From Candidatus Omnitrophota bacterium (GTDB lineage Bacteria > Omnitrophota > Koll11 > Pluralincolimonadales > Pluralincolimonadaceae): 14,902 nt of DNA. Shown piece by piece: positions 1 through 7,030 of the stretch. Every line of letters starts with the position of its first letter. The first letter of the stretch is position 1. A program made the translations under genes and the position numbers. The DNA lies in the NCBI GenBank assembly GCA_022709465.1, contig JAKLIT010000021.1, positions 1 to 14,902 on the forward strand, given 5' to 3'. The notes below the pieces were generated by a model. That model was not told where the DNA came from. It searched no databases and was given only the letters and a program-made list of their open reading frames with translations.

Positions 1-1107
1 GGCGTAAGCGTAAAGAGTTCCGCGGGAGAGATAACGATAACAGGAAAAGGGCTGGAGGGTTTTACAAAACCTTCCAGCCCGCTTTTTATGCGCGATTCCG
101 GGACCTCGATGCGGCTGATGATGGGCGTGCTTGCCGGGCAGCATTTCGATACGGTGCTTACGGCAGGCAAAGGCCTTTCGAAGCGTCCGATGCGCAGGGT
201 CACGGAGCCGTTGGGGCTTATGGGTGCCAGGTTCGAGGGCAAGGACGGCGCTAACTTCGCGCCGATAACCGTTAAGGGCGGCGACCTGAGCCCGGTTGAT
301 TACGTCTCCGCGGTGGCAAGCGCGCAAGTCAAGTCCGCAGTACTGCTTGCCGGCCTGTATGCGGACGGCGTGACATCCGTGAGCGAGCCGCACAGGTCCA
401 GGGACCACACCGAACGGATGCTCAAGGCGTTCGGCGCAAAGATATCGGTTGACGGCACGAAGATCTCGGTGGAGGGTCGCGCTTTCCTGAGGGGACCCGG
501 GGGGATCGATGTCCCGGGAGATATATCGAGCGCCGCATTCTTCATGGTAGGCGCCGCTATAATAAAGGGCTCGTCGGTAAAACTCGAATCCGTAGGTATA
601 AACCCGACGAGGACGGGGATAATAGATATACTCGGGAAAATGGGAACGTCGATCAGGATAGAGAACGAAAGGGAGTCCGCGTCGGAACCGGTAGGTGATA
701 TAATCGTGGAGTACGGGGCGTTGCGCGGAGTGACGATAGAAGGCGACCTTATACCGAGGGCTATCGACGAGCTGCCGGCGGTCATGATAGCGGCCGCCTA
801 TGCCTCAGGGACTACGGTAATAAAAGGCGCGCAGGAGCTTAAAGTGAAAGAGACGGACCGGATCAGCTCGATGGCGGCGAACCTGAAGAATATGGGCGCG
901 AAATTCTCCATAAGGGGCGACGATATCGTGATAGAGGGTTCCGAGGGGCTGAAAGGCATAGCGGCGATGAGCTTCGGCGACCACAGGACCGCGATGTCGA
1001 TCCTGATCGCCGGCCTCGCAGCCAAAGGCGAGACGACGGTCGACGATACGGGATGTATCGCTAAATCCTACCCTGATTTTATAAAACACCTTGGGCAATT
1101 AACTTAA
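1..1107 (+). CDS. aroA: 3-phosphoshikimate 1-carboxyvinyltransferase (EPSP synthase), 5' end missing
   Basis: The product joins phosphoenolpyruvate to shikimate 3-phosphate in the sixth step of the shikimate pathway, in the cytoplasm. The frame is open from base 1, so the N-terminus lies before the window. Motifs visible in order are DSGTSMRL (codons at 91-114, where most homologues have NSGT or NAGT), KRPMRRVTEPL, SAQVKSAVLLAGLYADG, SRDHTERML, NPTRTG, the AIDELPAVMIAAA segment, ELKVKETDRI and GDHRTAMSILIAGLAAKGET near the C-terminus. SAQxK, RDHTE and NPTR resemble the signature set described for class II EPSP synthases; the fourth motif would lie upstream. The stop is at 1105-1107, and the next gene starts 19 bases later. 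An internal ATG at 88 falls within the conserved core, so it is not the true start. The family assignment is very secure; the class is an inference. Confidence 0.96.
   Translation, partial: GVSVKSSAGEITITGKGLEGFTKPSSPLFMRDSGTSMRLMMGVLAGQHFDTVLTAGKGLSKRPMRRVTEPLGLMGARFEGKDGANFAPITVKGGDLSPVDYVSAVASAQVKSAVLLAGLYADGVTSVSEPHRSRDHTERMLKAFGAKISVDGTKISVEGRAFLRGPGGIDVPGDISSAAFFMVGAAIIKGSSVKLESVGINPTRTGIIDILGKMGTSIRIENERESASEPVGDIIVEYGALRGVTIEGDLIPRAIDELPAVMIAAAYASGTTVIKGAQELKVKETDRISSMAANLKNMGAKFSIRGDDIVIEGSEGLKGIAAMSFGDHRTAMSILIAGLAAKGETTVDDTGCIAKSYPDFIKHLGQLT
49..87 (+). terminator. Terminator-like hairpin with T-tract inside aroA
   Basis: Bases 49-63 (GGGCTGGAGGGTTTT) pair with 66-80 (AAAACCTTCCAGCCC), leaving a two-base gap. 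All 15 positions pair if one G-U wobble is allowed. The stem is followed by GC and then TTTTT at 83-87. On the opposite strand the stem is followed by TTTTCC, so the structure also looks terminator-like in reverse. It lies in open aroA reading frame, encoding residues just before the DSGT motif. The structure is seen directly; any function as attenuator or terminator is inference, and it may be a chance product of the coding sequence. Confidence 0.4.
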
Positions 1108-1126
1108 AACAGCGGAGGGGGATGAG

Positions 1127-1738
1127 ATGAAAAAGGTCATTCTGTTTTCCTGCATGGCAGCAGCTTTATTTTCCATGGTCTCGTGCGGCGCGCCGAAGAA
1201 ACCTGAGGCCCCGAAACCGGTATCCGACACGCTGACGCGCGATGAATATGCCGTATACCGCGATATCATTTCCGCGGAATTCGAGGGAAGGGGCACGACT
1301 ATAGTCAAGGAGAAGACATATGCCCCGCACAATGAGGCCGGCATCGATTCCAAGATACGAGGCCAAATGGAGGAAACGTTCGGCAAACAGCTGAAGGAAG
1401 GCCTCATCGACGGGTTCATGGCCGTGAACAAGAAACCCACGGTAATTAACCAGGATATCCTGGGCTTTAAGGGCGCTACGGTGCTTTCCGCCGAGGCGGA
1501 GAAGGAATTGTTCCCGAGCGACCAGACATACTATGAGGATTTCCGCTCGAGATACCCGAGCCCGGCCCGGATGGTCGAGTTCTCGAGGGTAGCTTTTGAC
1601 GGCAAGGCGGAGCAGGCGATCGCCTATTTCGGGAAGATATTCTATTCAGAAAAGGAAAGCGCCGGTTATTACGTTTTACTCAAGAAGGCCAAGGGTAAAT
1701 GGGTGATAGATAAGAGGTTGGCAGCGTGGGGCAAGTGA
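1127..1738 (+). CDS. Predicted lipoprotein of unknown function
   Basis: This is a 203-residue protein I do not recognise. Residues 1-20 form a lipoprotein signal: a KK-containing start, a hydrophobic stretch (VILFSCMAAALFSM) and a lipobox-like MVSC with Cys20 as the predicted lipidated residue. A Pro/Lys-rich linker (about 22-32) follows. The remainder is soluble, charged and has no membrane segment; it contains SRYPSPARMVEFSRVAFD and a C-terminal stretch ending in KAKGKWVIDKRLAAWGK, suggesting a small beta-rich domain. The start at 1127 is supported by GGAGG at 1114-1118, 8 bases upstream. The gene sits between aroA and the mreB promoter, so it is not clearly part of the elongation operon. 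A cell-envelope location is inferred from the signal. No function can be given. Confidence 0.85.
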   Translation: MKKVILFSCMAAALFSMVSCGAPKKPEAPKPVSDTLTRDEYAVYRDIISAEFEGRGTTIVKEKTYAPHNEAGIDSKIRGQMEETFGKQLKEGLIDGFMAVNKKPTVINQDILGFKGATVLSAEAEKELFPSDQTYYEDFRSRYPSPARMVEFSRVAFDGKAEQAIAYFGKIFYSEKESAGYYVLLKKAKGKWVIDKRLAAWGK

Positions 1739-1757
1739 TAAGCCCCCCAGTTTGCCG

Positions 1758-1786
1758 TTGACTTTTGTACGGGGGTTTGGTATCCT
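1758..1786 (+). promoter_or_regulatory. Sigma70-type promoter for the mreB operon
   Basis: TTGACT at 1758-1763 and TATCCT at 1781-1786 are separated by exactly 17 bases. The bases TGG directly before the -10 box give an extended -10 (TGn). The predicted transcription start is near 1793, leaving an untranslated leader of only about 17 bases that is mostly the ribosome binding site (AGGAGGGG at 1798-1805). It lies in the 71-base gap between the lipoprotein gene and mreB, which fits a start point for the mreBCD-mrdA-rodA operon. Confidence 0.65.
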
Positions 1787-1809
1787 TTTAGATTATCAGG
1801 AGGGGCGTA

Positions 1810-2889
1810 ATGAATAAGCCGTTCGATGTCGTAAAGAGAGGTTTTAACAATATTTCCGGCATGTTCTCTAACGACATGGGCATAGACCTCGGCACCGCGA
1901 GCACGCTTGTTTACGTAAAGGGCCAGGGTATAGTGCTTTGCGAACCTTCGGTCGTCGCGATCGAGAAAGGGACTAACCATGTCCTCGCGGTCGGCGAAGA
2001 GGCGAAGCGCATGCTCGGGCGTACCCCAGGTTCGATAGTCGCCATAAGGCCCATGAAGGACGGCGTCATAGCGGATTTTGAGATCACCGAAGCCATGCTT
2101 CGGTATTTTATTAATAAGGTCCATAACAGGAGGGTGCTGGTGCGCCCTCGCATGGTCATAGCGATACCTTCGGGCATAACCGAGGTCGAGAAACGCGCGG
2201 TGAAGGATTCCGCCGAGAGGGCCGGCGCGCGAGAGGTATACCTCGTCGAGGAACCTATAGCGGCGGCGATAGGCGTCGGGCTGCCGATACAGGAACCCGC
2301 AGGCAATATGATCATAGATATCGGCGGCGGCACCACGGAGATGGCGGTAGTGTCGTTGTCAGACGTAGTATTCTCGAAGTCGATACGAATAGGCGGCGAC
2401 GAGATGGACGACGCGATAATACAGCACCTCAGGAAGACATATAACCTCATGATCGGCGAGCGGACGGCCGAGGAGATAAAGATAAAGATCGGCTCGGCTT
2501 ACCCGATGGAAGAGGAAGCGACTATGGAAGTGCGCGGGCGCGACCTCGTGGCGGGATTGCCGAAGACAGTGACTATCTCATCCGAAGAGGTCAGGGAAGC
2601 GCTTGCGGAGCCGACGGCGGCCATTGTTGAGGCCGTCAGGATAACGCTTGAACGCACGCCGCCCGAACTCTCCGCAGACCTTATCGAGCGCGGTATGGTA
2701 CTGGCCGGAGGCGGCGGGTTGCTCAGGGGCCTCGATAAGCTGCTCGGGGAACAGACCGGCCTGCCGGTACACATAGCCGAAGACCCGATAACCGCCGTTG
2801 CCCTAGGCACAGGGATGGTCCTGAGCGAGATAAAATATCTTAAAAAGGTTACCGTTACAACGGCCTCGAAGAGTCCCGAATCCCAGTAG
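1810..2889 (+). CDS. mreB: Rod shape-determining protein MreB (bacterial actin)
   Basis: MreB is an actin-fold ATPase that polymerises under the inner membrane and steers the wall-elongation machinery. The actin nucleotide-binding signatures are present: phosphate 1 ([14 protein letters not shown], about 24-37), the connecting segment ([12 protein letters not shown], about 144-155), phosphate 2 ([16 protein letters not shown], about 168-183) and the adenosine motif ([14 protein letters not shown], about 295-308). The protein has 359 residues, slightly longer than the usual 330-350. The excess is about 20 N-terminal residues with alternating hydrophobic and charged positions, possibly an amphipathic membrane-binding helix, and a short polar tail. 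The start is set by AGGAGGGG at 1798-1805. mreC follows after 5 bases. Confidence 0.98.
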   Translation: MNKPFDVVKRGFNNISGMFSNDMGIDLGTASTLVYVKGQGIVLCEPSVVAIEKGTNHVLAVGEEAKRMLGRTPGSIVAIRPMKDGVIADFEITEAMLRYFINKVHNRRVLVRPRMVIAIPSGITEVEKRAVKDSAERAGAREVYLVEEPIAAAIGVGLPIQEPAGNMIIDIGGGTTEMAVVSLSDVVFSKSIRIGGDEMDDAIIQHLRKTYNLMIGERTAEEIKIKIGSAYPMEEEATMEVRGRDLVAGLPKTVTISSEEVREALAEPTAAIVEAVRITLERTPPELSADLIERGMVLAGGGGLLRGLDKLLGEQTGLPVHIAEDPITAVALGTGMVLSEIKYLKKVTVTTASKSPESQ

Positions 2890-2894
2890 AAGAT

Positions 2895-3674
2895 GTGAGA
2901 AAATTTCATAACAAACCTTTAATCGCGATTGTCGCAGTATCCCTTCTGATAATCCTGCTTGTCGTATCAGAGTCCTTCACGAACGGCACCTCATTAGCCC
3001 TGAATTCTGTCCTGCAATTTCCTACCATGATAGCTTCTGCGGTCTTCAAGACCGGATACGAGCTGCTGCATTTCAAGAGCATAGCGAACGAGAACCTCAG
3101 GCTCAAGAGGGACCTCGCCGCGCTGAGTTCCAGGGCGGCCGCGATGGACGAGGCGGTCTCCGAGAACAGGCGGCTCAAGGAGCTCCTTTCCCTGAAGGAT
3201 AAGATGCCCAAGAGGTCGGTGGCCGCAAAAGTGTCCGGCAGGGATTTTTCGAATTGGGGTGAAAGCGTCGTGATAAGCAAAGGTTCGAGGGGCGGGATCA
3301 AGGAAGAGATGGCGGTATTCGCCGACGGGGTGGTCATCGGCAAGGTCACCGCGGTCGGCATAGGCAGTTCCCGGGTATCGCTGATAACCGACCCGGAGAT
3401 AAGGGTCTCGGTCGTCTCCCAGAGGGGCCGGGCCGGCGGGCTGATGTACGGCATCGCACACGGTCGCTGTATAATGAAGTTCATATCGAAGGATGCGGAC
3501 ATAAAAGAGGGTGACACCGTCGTGACGTCGGGAGTGAGCGGGGTCTATCCGGCGGGTTTCCTCGTGGGAAAGGTGCTCGACGTCAAGACGGAATTCAACG
3601 GGATGTACCGTTTCGCGGTCATAGAGCCCGCGATGAACGCCATGTCCATAGAAGAGGTGCTCGCGGTAGAATGA
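2895..3674 (+). CDS. mreC: Rod shape-determining protein MreC
   Basis: MreC links MreB, MreD and PBP2/RodA across the inner membrane. The 259-residue product has a single N-terminal membrane anchor (about 8-26, PLIAIVAVSLLIILLVVSE) and then a coiled coil (about 63-103, rich in Leu, Glu, Arg and Lys heptads). The periplasmic MreC beta-barrel domain follows (about 108-259), with the typical stretches WGESVVISKGSRGGI, VVIGKVTAVG, SLITDPEIRVSV and GDTVVTSGVSGVYPAG. The start is GTG at 2895; the ATG two bases earlier is out of frame and meets a stop at once. The ribosome binding site is weak (AGAAG), so translation is probably coupled to mreB, which ends 5 bases upstream. Confidence 0.97.
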   Translation: MRKFHNKPLIAIVAVSLLIILLVVSESFTNGTSLALNSVLQFPTMIASAVFKTGYELLHFKSIANENLRLKRDLAALSSRAAAMDEAVSENRRLKELLSLKDKMPKRSVAAKVSGRDFSNWGESVVISKGSRGGIKEEMAVFADGVVIGKVTAVGIGSSRVSLITDPEIRVSVVSQRGRAGGLMYGIAHGRCIMKFISKDADIKEGDTVVTSGVSGVYPAGFLVGKVLDVKTEFNGMYRFAVIEPAMNAMSIEEVLAVE

Positions 3675-4201
3675 GCTGGTTCGCGGCGGTCGCCGCACTT
3701 ACGGTGATCTCGGTCCTAGACGCGGCAAGCCATAATTATATCAAGCTGCTCGGCGTTAGCCCCGAGCTCGTGCTGACGGGAGTCCTTTTCTTCGCGCTGA
3801 ATTCGGGCAGGCGTAAGGGCGCGCTGCTCGGGTTGATCGCGGGTTTGCTGAAGATGTCCCTTACCGGCATGCACCCGCTTATAATGCTGCTTTACGGTTC
3901 CGCGGGTTTTATAGCTGGGACGTATAAGGAAACGCTCTACAGGCACCTGGCTTCGGCGCAGATGATCCTCGCGGCCATCGCGGTCATGGGTACTTCGATG
4001 GTCTATGATATGGTCATATCGTCGAAAGGATTCCCGTATTATAAGGCCGTGATATTCCTGTCCGTACCCGCCGCGGCCTATACCGCCGTGATAGCGCCGC
4101 TCGTGTTCAAGGCGCTCGAGTTTGTGATCCCGCCCGTGGAGCTTGATTACAGGGAGATCGTTTTCAAGAAAAAGACATACGAAGGCCGCAGGCCTCAATA
4201 A
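3671..4201 (+). CDS. mreD: Rod shape-determining membrane protein MreD
   Basis: This 176-residue integral membrane protein has about five hydrophobic segments and a charged C-terminal tail (FKKKTYEGRRPQ). The N-terminal half contains VSPELVLTGVLFFALNSGRRKGALLGLIAG, a layout typical of MreD, with the charged GRRKG loop between two helices. MreD works with MreC in the elongasome. Its start overlaps the mreC stop by four bases (ATGA at 3671-3674), which implies translational coupling. MreD sequences are poorly conserved, so the name rests on membrane topology, length and position as much as on sequence. Confidence 0.92.
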   Translation: MSWFAAVAALTVISVLDAASHNYIKLLGVSPELVLTGVLFFALNSGRRKGALLGLIAGLLKMSLTGMHPLIMLLYGSAGFIAGTYKETLYRHLASAQMILAAIAVMGTSMVYDMVISSKGFPYYKAVIFLSVPAAAYTAVIAPLVFKALEFVIPPVELDYREIVFKKKTYEGRRPQ

Positions 4202-4208
4202 GGGATAA

Positions 4209-5933
4209 ATGCGCAGCAGGGTATATTCCGCGATAATTAATATAGCGTTCCTCGTAATACTCTCGGGCATATTTTACCTGCAGGTATTGAGGTGGCCCCT
4301 TTATAATACGCTCGCTAAGAAGAACCATGTCCGGCTCATTCCGTTCCCCGGATTGCGCGGCACTATATACGACCGCAACGGGCTCGCGATGGTCGACAAC
4401 AGGCTGTCGTTCGACGTAGTGATAATCCCGCAGGAGGTCGAGAACACCGACAGGACATACGGCACGCTCGCGCAGGTGCTCGGGATGCCGCGCTCACGGA
4501 TAGAATCCATCGTGAAGAAAGAGTATACCGCGCCTTTCGCCCCCATCACCGTTTCGGGCGACGTGGACAAGGACCTCGCGTTCTCCCTCGAGGAGCAGAA
4601 GCAGCGCCTTCCGGGAGTCCTCGTCCTGCCGAGGACCATACGCTGGTATGTATACGGCGAACGGGCGTCCCACATAATAGGATACTTGAGCCTGATCAAC
4701 AAGAAAGAGCTGGAGGAATTGCAGGAGTACGGTTATTCCGTCAGCGACCTCATCGGCCGGTCTGGGATAGAGAAGGCCTACGACAGGTATTTGAAAGGCG
4801 AGGACGGGGGCATGCAGCTTGAGGTGGACGCTTCCGGGAGGCTCGTGAGGATACTCGGAAGCAAGAACCAGAAGAAAGGGACGGACATCACCCTTACGAT
4901 AGACGCGAAGCTGCAGGCTTATACGGCGGATTGCCTCGAAGGACACAGGGCCTCGGCGGTCTTCATGGACCCTCGCAACGGGGAGATCCTGGCCATGGCC
5001 TCCTCGCCGTCATTCGACCCGAATATATTTATTGAGCCGGGCAAGAATGACATGGCCGTCAGGTACATTAACTCCTCCGCGCGGCCGATGCTCAACCGCG
5101 CGATAAACGGGCAGTATCCCCCGGGTTCGATATTCAAGGTCATATTGGCGCTTGCCGCGCTCGAGACGAAGAATGCCACGATACATACGACATATGTGTG
5201 CCCCGGAAGGTATTACCTCGGCAGGGCCGAGTTCGATTGCTGGAAACTCGAGGGGCACGGCCCGCAGGATATGAGGGACGCGATAACGCATTCGTGCAAC
5301 GTGTATTTTTATAACCTCGGGCGCAAACTCGGGCCCGATACGATATCCGAATACGCTCAGAAGGTCGGGCTCAACAAGCCGACCGGAATAGATATCGGCG
5401 GCGAAAGCGGCGGCCTGATACCTAATCCCGCGTGGAAGAAAGCCAGGCGCGGCCAGAACTGGTATGAGGGCGAGACCGTTAATTATTCGATAGGGCAGGG
5501 CGACGTGCTCGTCACGCCGCTTCAGATGGCGCAGGTCGCGTCCGTATTCGCGATGGAAGGCGCCGCCCCCCGCCCGCACCTGATAAAGAGTATAGGCGAT
5601 TCGGAGGTGGCCGCGCCGAAAAGCAGGGTGATACCTATGTCGAAGGACGCGGTAAGGGCTATCAAGTCCGCGATGGTAAATGTCGTATCGTCCGATACGG
5701 GCACGGGGCAGAGGGCCAGGACACAAGGCCTGAAGATAGCCGCGAAGACCGGCACCGCGCAGGCGCCTAACGGCGAGCCGCACGCGTGGTTCATGGGTTT
5801 CGCCCCGGCCGATAACCCGAAGATGGCATTTATCGTGATGGTCGAGAACGGCGGGCACGGCGGCGTTGCCGCGGCAGATATCGCCGGAAAAGTCCTGAAA
5901 TTCGCCAAGGAGAACACGGATATACTGAAATGA
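4209..5933 (+). CDS. mrdA: Penicillin-binding protein 2, elongation transpeptidase
   Basis: PBP2 cross-links new peptidoglycan during lateral wall growth in partnership with RodA. The 574-residue product has an N-terminal anchor (about 7-27), then a dimerisation/pedestal domain starting LRGTIYDRNG and including SHIIGYLSLINKKELEEL and LIGRSGIEKAYDRYLKGEDG. The transpeptidase domain carries all three active-site motifs: SxxK as SIFK (Ser307, Lys310), SxN as SCN (362-364) and KTG as KTGTAQ (513-518). Other family stretches are YPPGSIFKV, INYSIGQGD-type sequence (here NYSIGQGDVLVTPLQMAQVAS) and WFMGFAP. A ribosome binding site TAAGGGA overlaps the mreD stop. The length is slightly below the usual 600 or so. 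The enzyme appears intact. Confidence 0.96.
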   Translation: MRSRVYSAIINIAFLVILSGIFYLQVLRWPLYNTLAKKNHVRLIPFPGLRGTIYDRNGLAMVDNRLSFDVVIIPQEVENTDRTYGTLAQVLGMPRSRIESIVKKEYTAPFAPITVSGDVDKDLAFSLEEQKQRLPGVLVLPRTIRWYVYGERASHIIGYLSLINKKELEELQEYGYSVSDLIGRSGIEKAYDRYLKGEDGGMQLEVDASGRLVRILGSKNQKKGTDITLTIDAKLQAYTADCLEGHRASAVFMDPRNGEILAMASSPSFDPNIFIEPGKNDMAVRYINSSARPMLNRAINGQYPPGSIFKVILALAALETKNATIHTTYVCPGRYYLGRAEFDCWKLEGHGPQDMRDAITHSCNVYFYNLGRKLGPDTISEYAQKVGLNKPTGIDIGGESGGLIPNPAWKKARRGQNWYEGETVNYSIGQGDVLVTPLQMAQVASVFAMEGAAPRPHLIKSIGDSEVAAPKSRVIPMSKDAVRAIKSAMVNVVSSDTGTGQRARTQGLKIAAKTGTAQAPNGEPHAWFMGFAPADNPKMAFIVMVENGGHGGVAAADIAGKVLKFAKENTDILK

Positions 5934-7030
5934 AATATGAGCTTAAGGCAAAAGGAGAGTTCGATTACGGGCTCGTGGCGATAGTAGGCGTCATAATACT
6001 TATGGGGCTTTTCGTGATATACAGCGCCTCGTACCAGAAGTATGTCCTTTCGGGGACCAACCTCTCGCTGCGCCAGCTGCAGTCGGGGATCATAGGCATC
6101 CTTATCGCGGCGGCCGTTTTCAGGATAGGCTACCAACGGATAATAGATTTCGGGTATTACATATTCGGCATAAATGCCGTATTGCTCCTGCTTGTGCTGT
6201 TCTTCGGCGACATGCGTTACGGCGCGCGCAGGTGGATGGAGATCGGCTCGTTCGCGTTCCAGCCGTCGGAGTTCGCGAAGATAACGTTCATATTCGCCCT
6301 CGCCAAATACCTCGGCGACATAAAAGAGGGGATAGAAAGGCCGAAGGCCCTGATAGCGCCGTTCGCGATGACGCTTTTGCCGATGCTGCTGATATTCAAG
6401 GAACCTGACCTCGGCACCGCGCTCGTCTTCGTTCCGGTGCTGTTCGCGATGCTGTTCATTGCGGGCGCGCGGCTCAAGTACCTCATGATACTGATAGGTT
6501 CCGGCCTCGCGTGCGCGCCGTTATTGTGGTTCTTCCTGAAAGAGTACCAGCGCAACAGGCTCATGGTCTTCCTCAACCCGAACCTCGACCCGCTCGGAGC
6601 GGGGTATACGATCATCCAATCGAAGATAGCGATAGGTTCGGGAGGGGTAATAGGCAAGGGCTGGCTGGCGGGCACGCAGAACCAGTTGAATTTCCTGCCG
6701 GAACACCACACCGATTTCATATTCTCGGTCGTCGGCGAGGAGTGGGGTTTCATAGGAAGCGCCGTCCTGCTCTTCCTTTTCTATAAGCTCGTCGAGAAAG
6801 GCCTCAGGATAGCGGAGACGACGAGCGACATCTACGGCAAGACGCTCGCCTACGGCATCGTAACGGTCTTCGCGATGCATGTCATAGTCAACATTGGCAT
6901 GGTATGCGGCCTTATGCCGGTGGTCGGCATACCGCTTCCTTTCGTGTCGTACGGCGGTTCCTCCCTCATAATGTCGATCGTAAGCATAGGCATCCTCGAG
7001 AATATAAAGAACAAAAGGAAGGTCTTCTGA
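5930..7030 (+). CDS. rodA: Rod shape-determining protein RodA (SEDS peptidoglycan glycosyltransferase)
   Basis: RodA is the SEDS-family polymerase that extends glycan strands from lipid II, paired with PBP2. The 366-residue product has about ten hydrophobic segments. Signatures in order are YGARRWMEIGSFAFQPSEFAK (about 97-117), FKEPDLGTALVFVP (about 156-169), NPNLDPLGAGYTIIQSKIAIGSGG (216-239), GTQNQLNFLPEHHTDFIF (248-265) and GIPLPFVSYGGSSL (333-346). Asp262 in PEHHTDFIF corresponds to the aspartate shown to be essential in characterised RodA proteins. The start overlaps the mrdA stop by four bases (ATGA), so the pair is probably translated together. The order mreBCD-mrdA-rodA is the classical elongation cluster. 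Confidence 0.97.
   Translation: MKYELKAKGEFDYGLVAIVGVIILMGLFVIYSASYQKYVLSGTNLSLRQLQSGIIGILIAAAVFRIGYQRIIDFGYYIFGINAVLLLLVLFFGDMRYGARRWMEIGSFAFQPSEFAKITFIFALAKYLGDIKEGIERPKALIAPFAMTLLPMLLIFKEPDLGTALVFVPVLFAMLFIAGARLKYLMILIGSGLACAPLLWFFLKEYQRNRLMVFLNPNLDPLGAGYTIIQSKIAIGSGGVIGKGWLAGTQNQLNFLPEHHTDFIFSVVGEEWGFIGSAVLLFLFYKLVEKGLRIAETTSDIYGKTLAYGIVTVFAMHVIVNIGMVCGLMPVVGIPLPFVSYGGSSLIMSIVSIGILENIKNKRKVF

Noticed and set aside
88..1107. aroA starting at the ATG at 88
   Set aside because: That start would remove the first part of the conserved N-terminal domain. The frame is open back to base 1 and encodes AroA-like sequence (GVSVKSSAGEITITGKGL), so the gene is cut by the window edge.
1740..1778. Possible terminator after the lipoprotein gene (AAGCCCCC pairing with GGGGGTTT)
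   Set aside because: The loop is over 20 bases, one pair is a wobble, and no T-tract follows directly. The segment is better explained as the mreB promoter region.
6904..7029. Longer N-terminus for the radical SAM protein, starting inside rodA
   Set aside because: The extra 42 residues are rodA read in another frame and lack family similarity. ATG 7030 has a ribosome binding site and the usual stop-start overlap.
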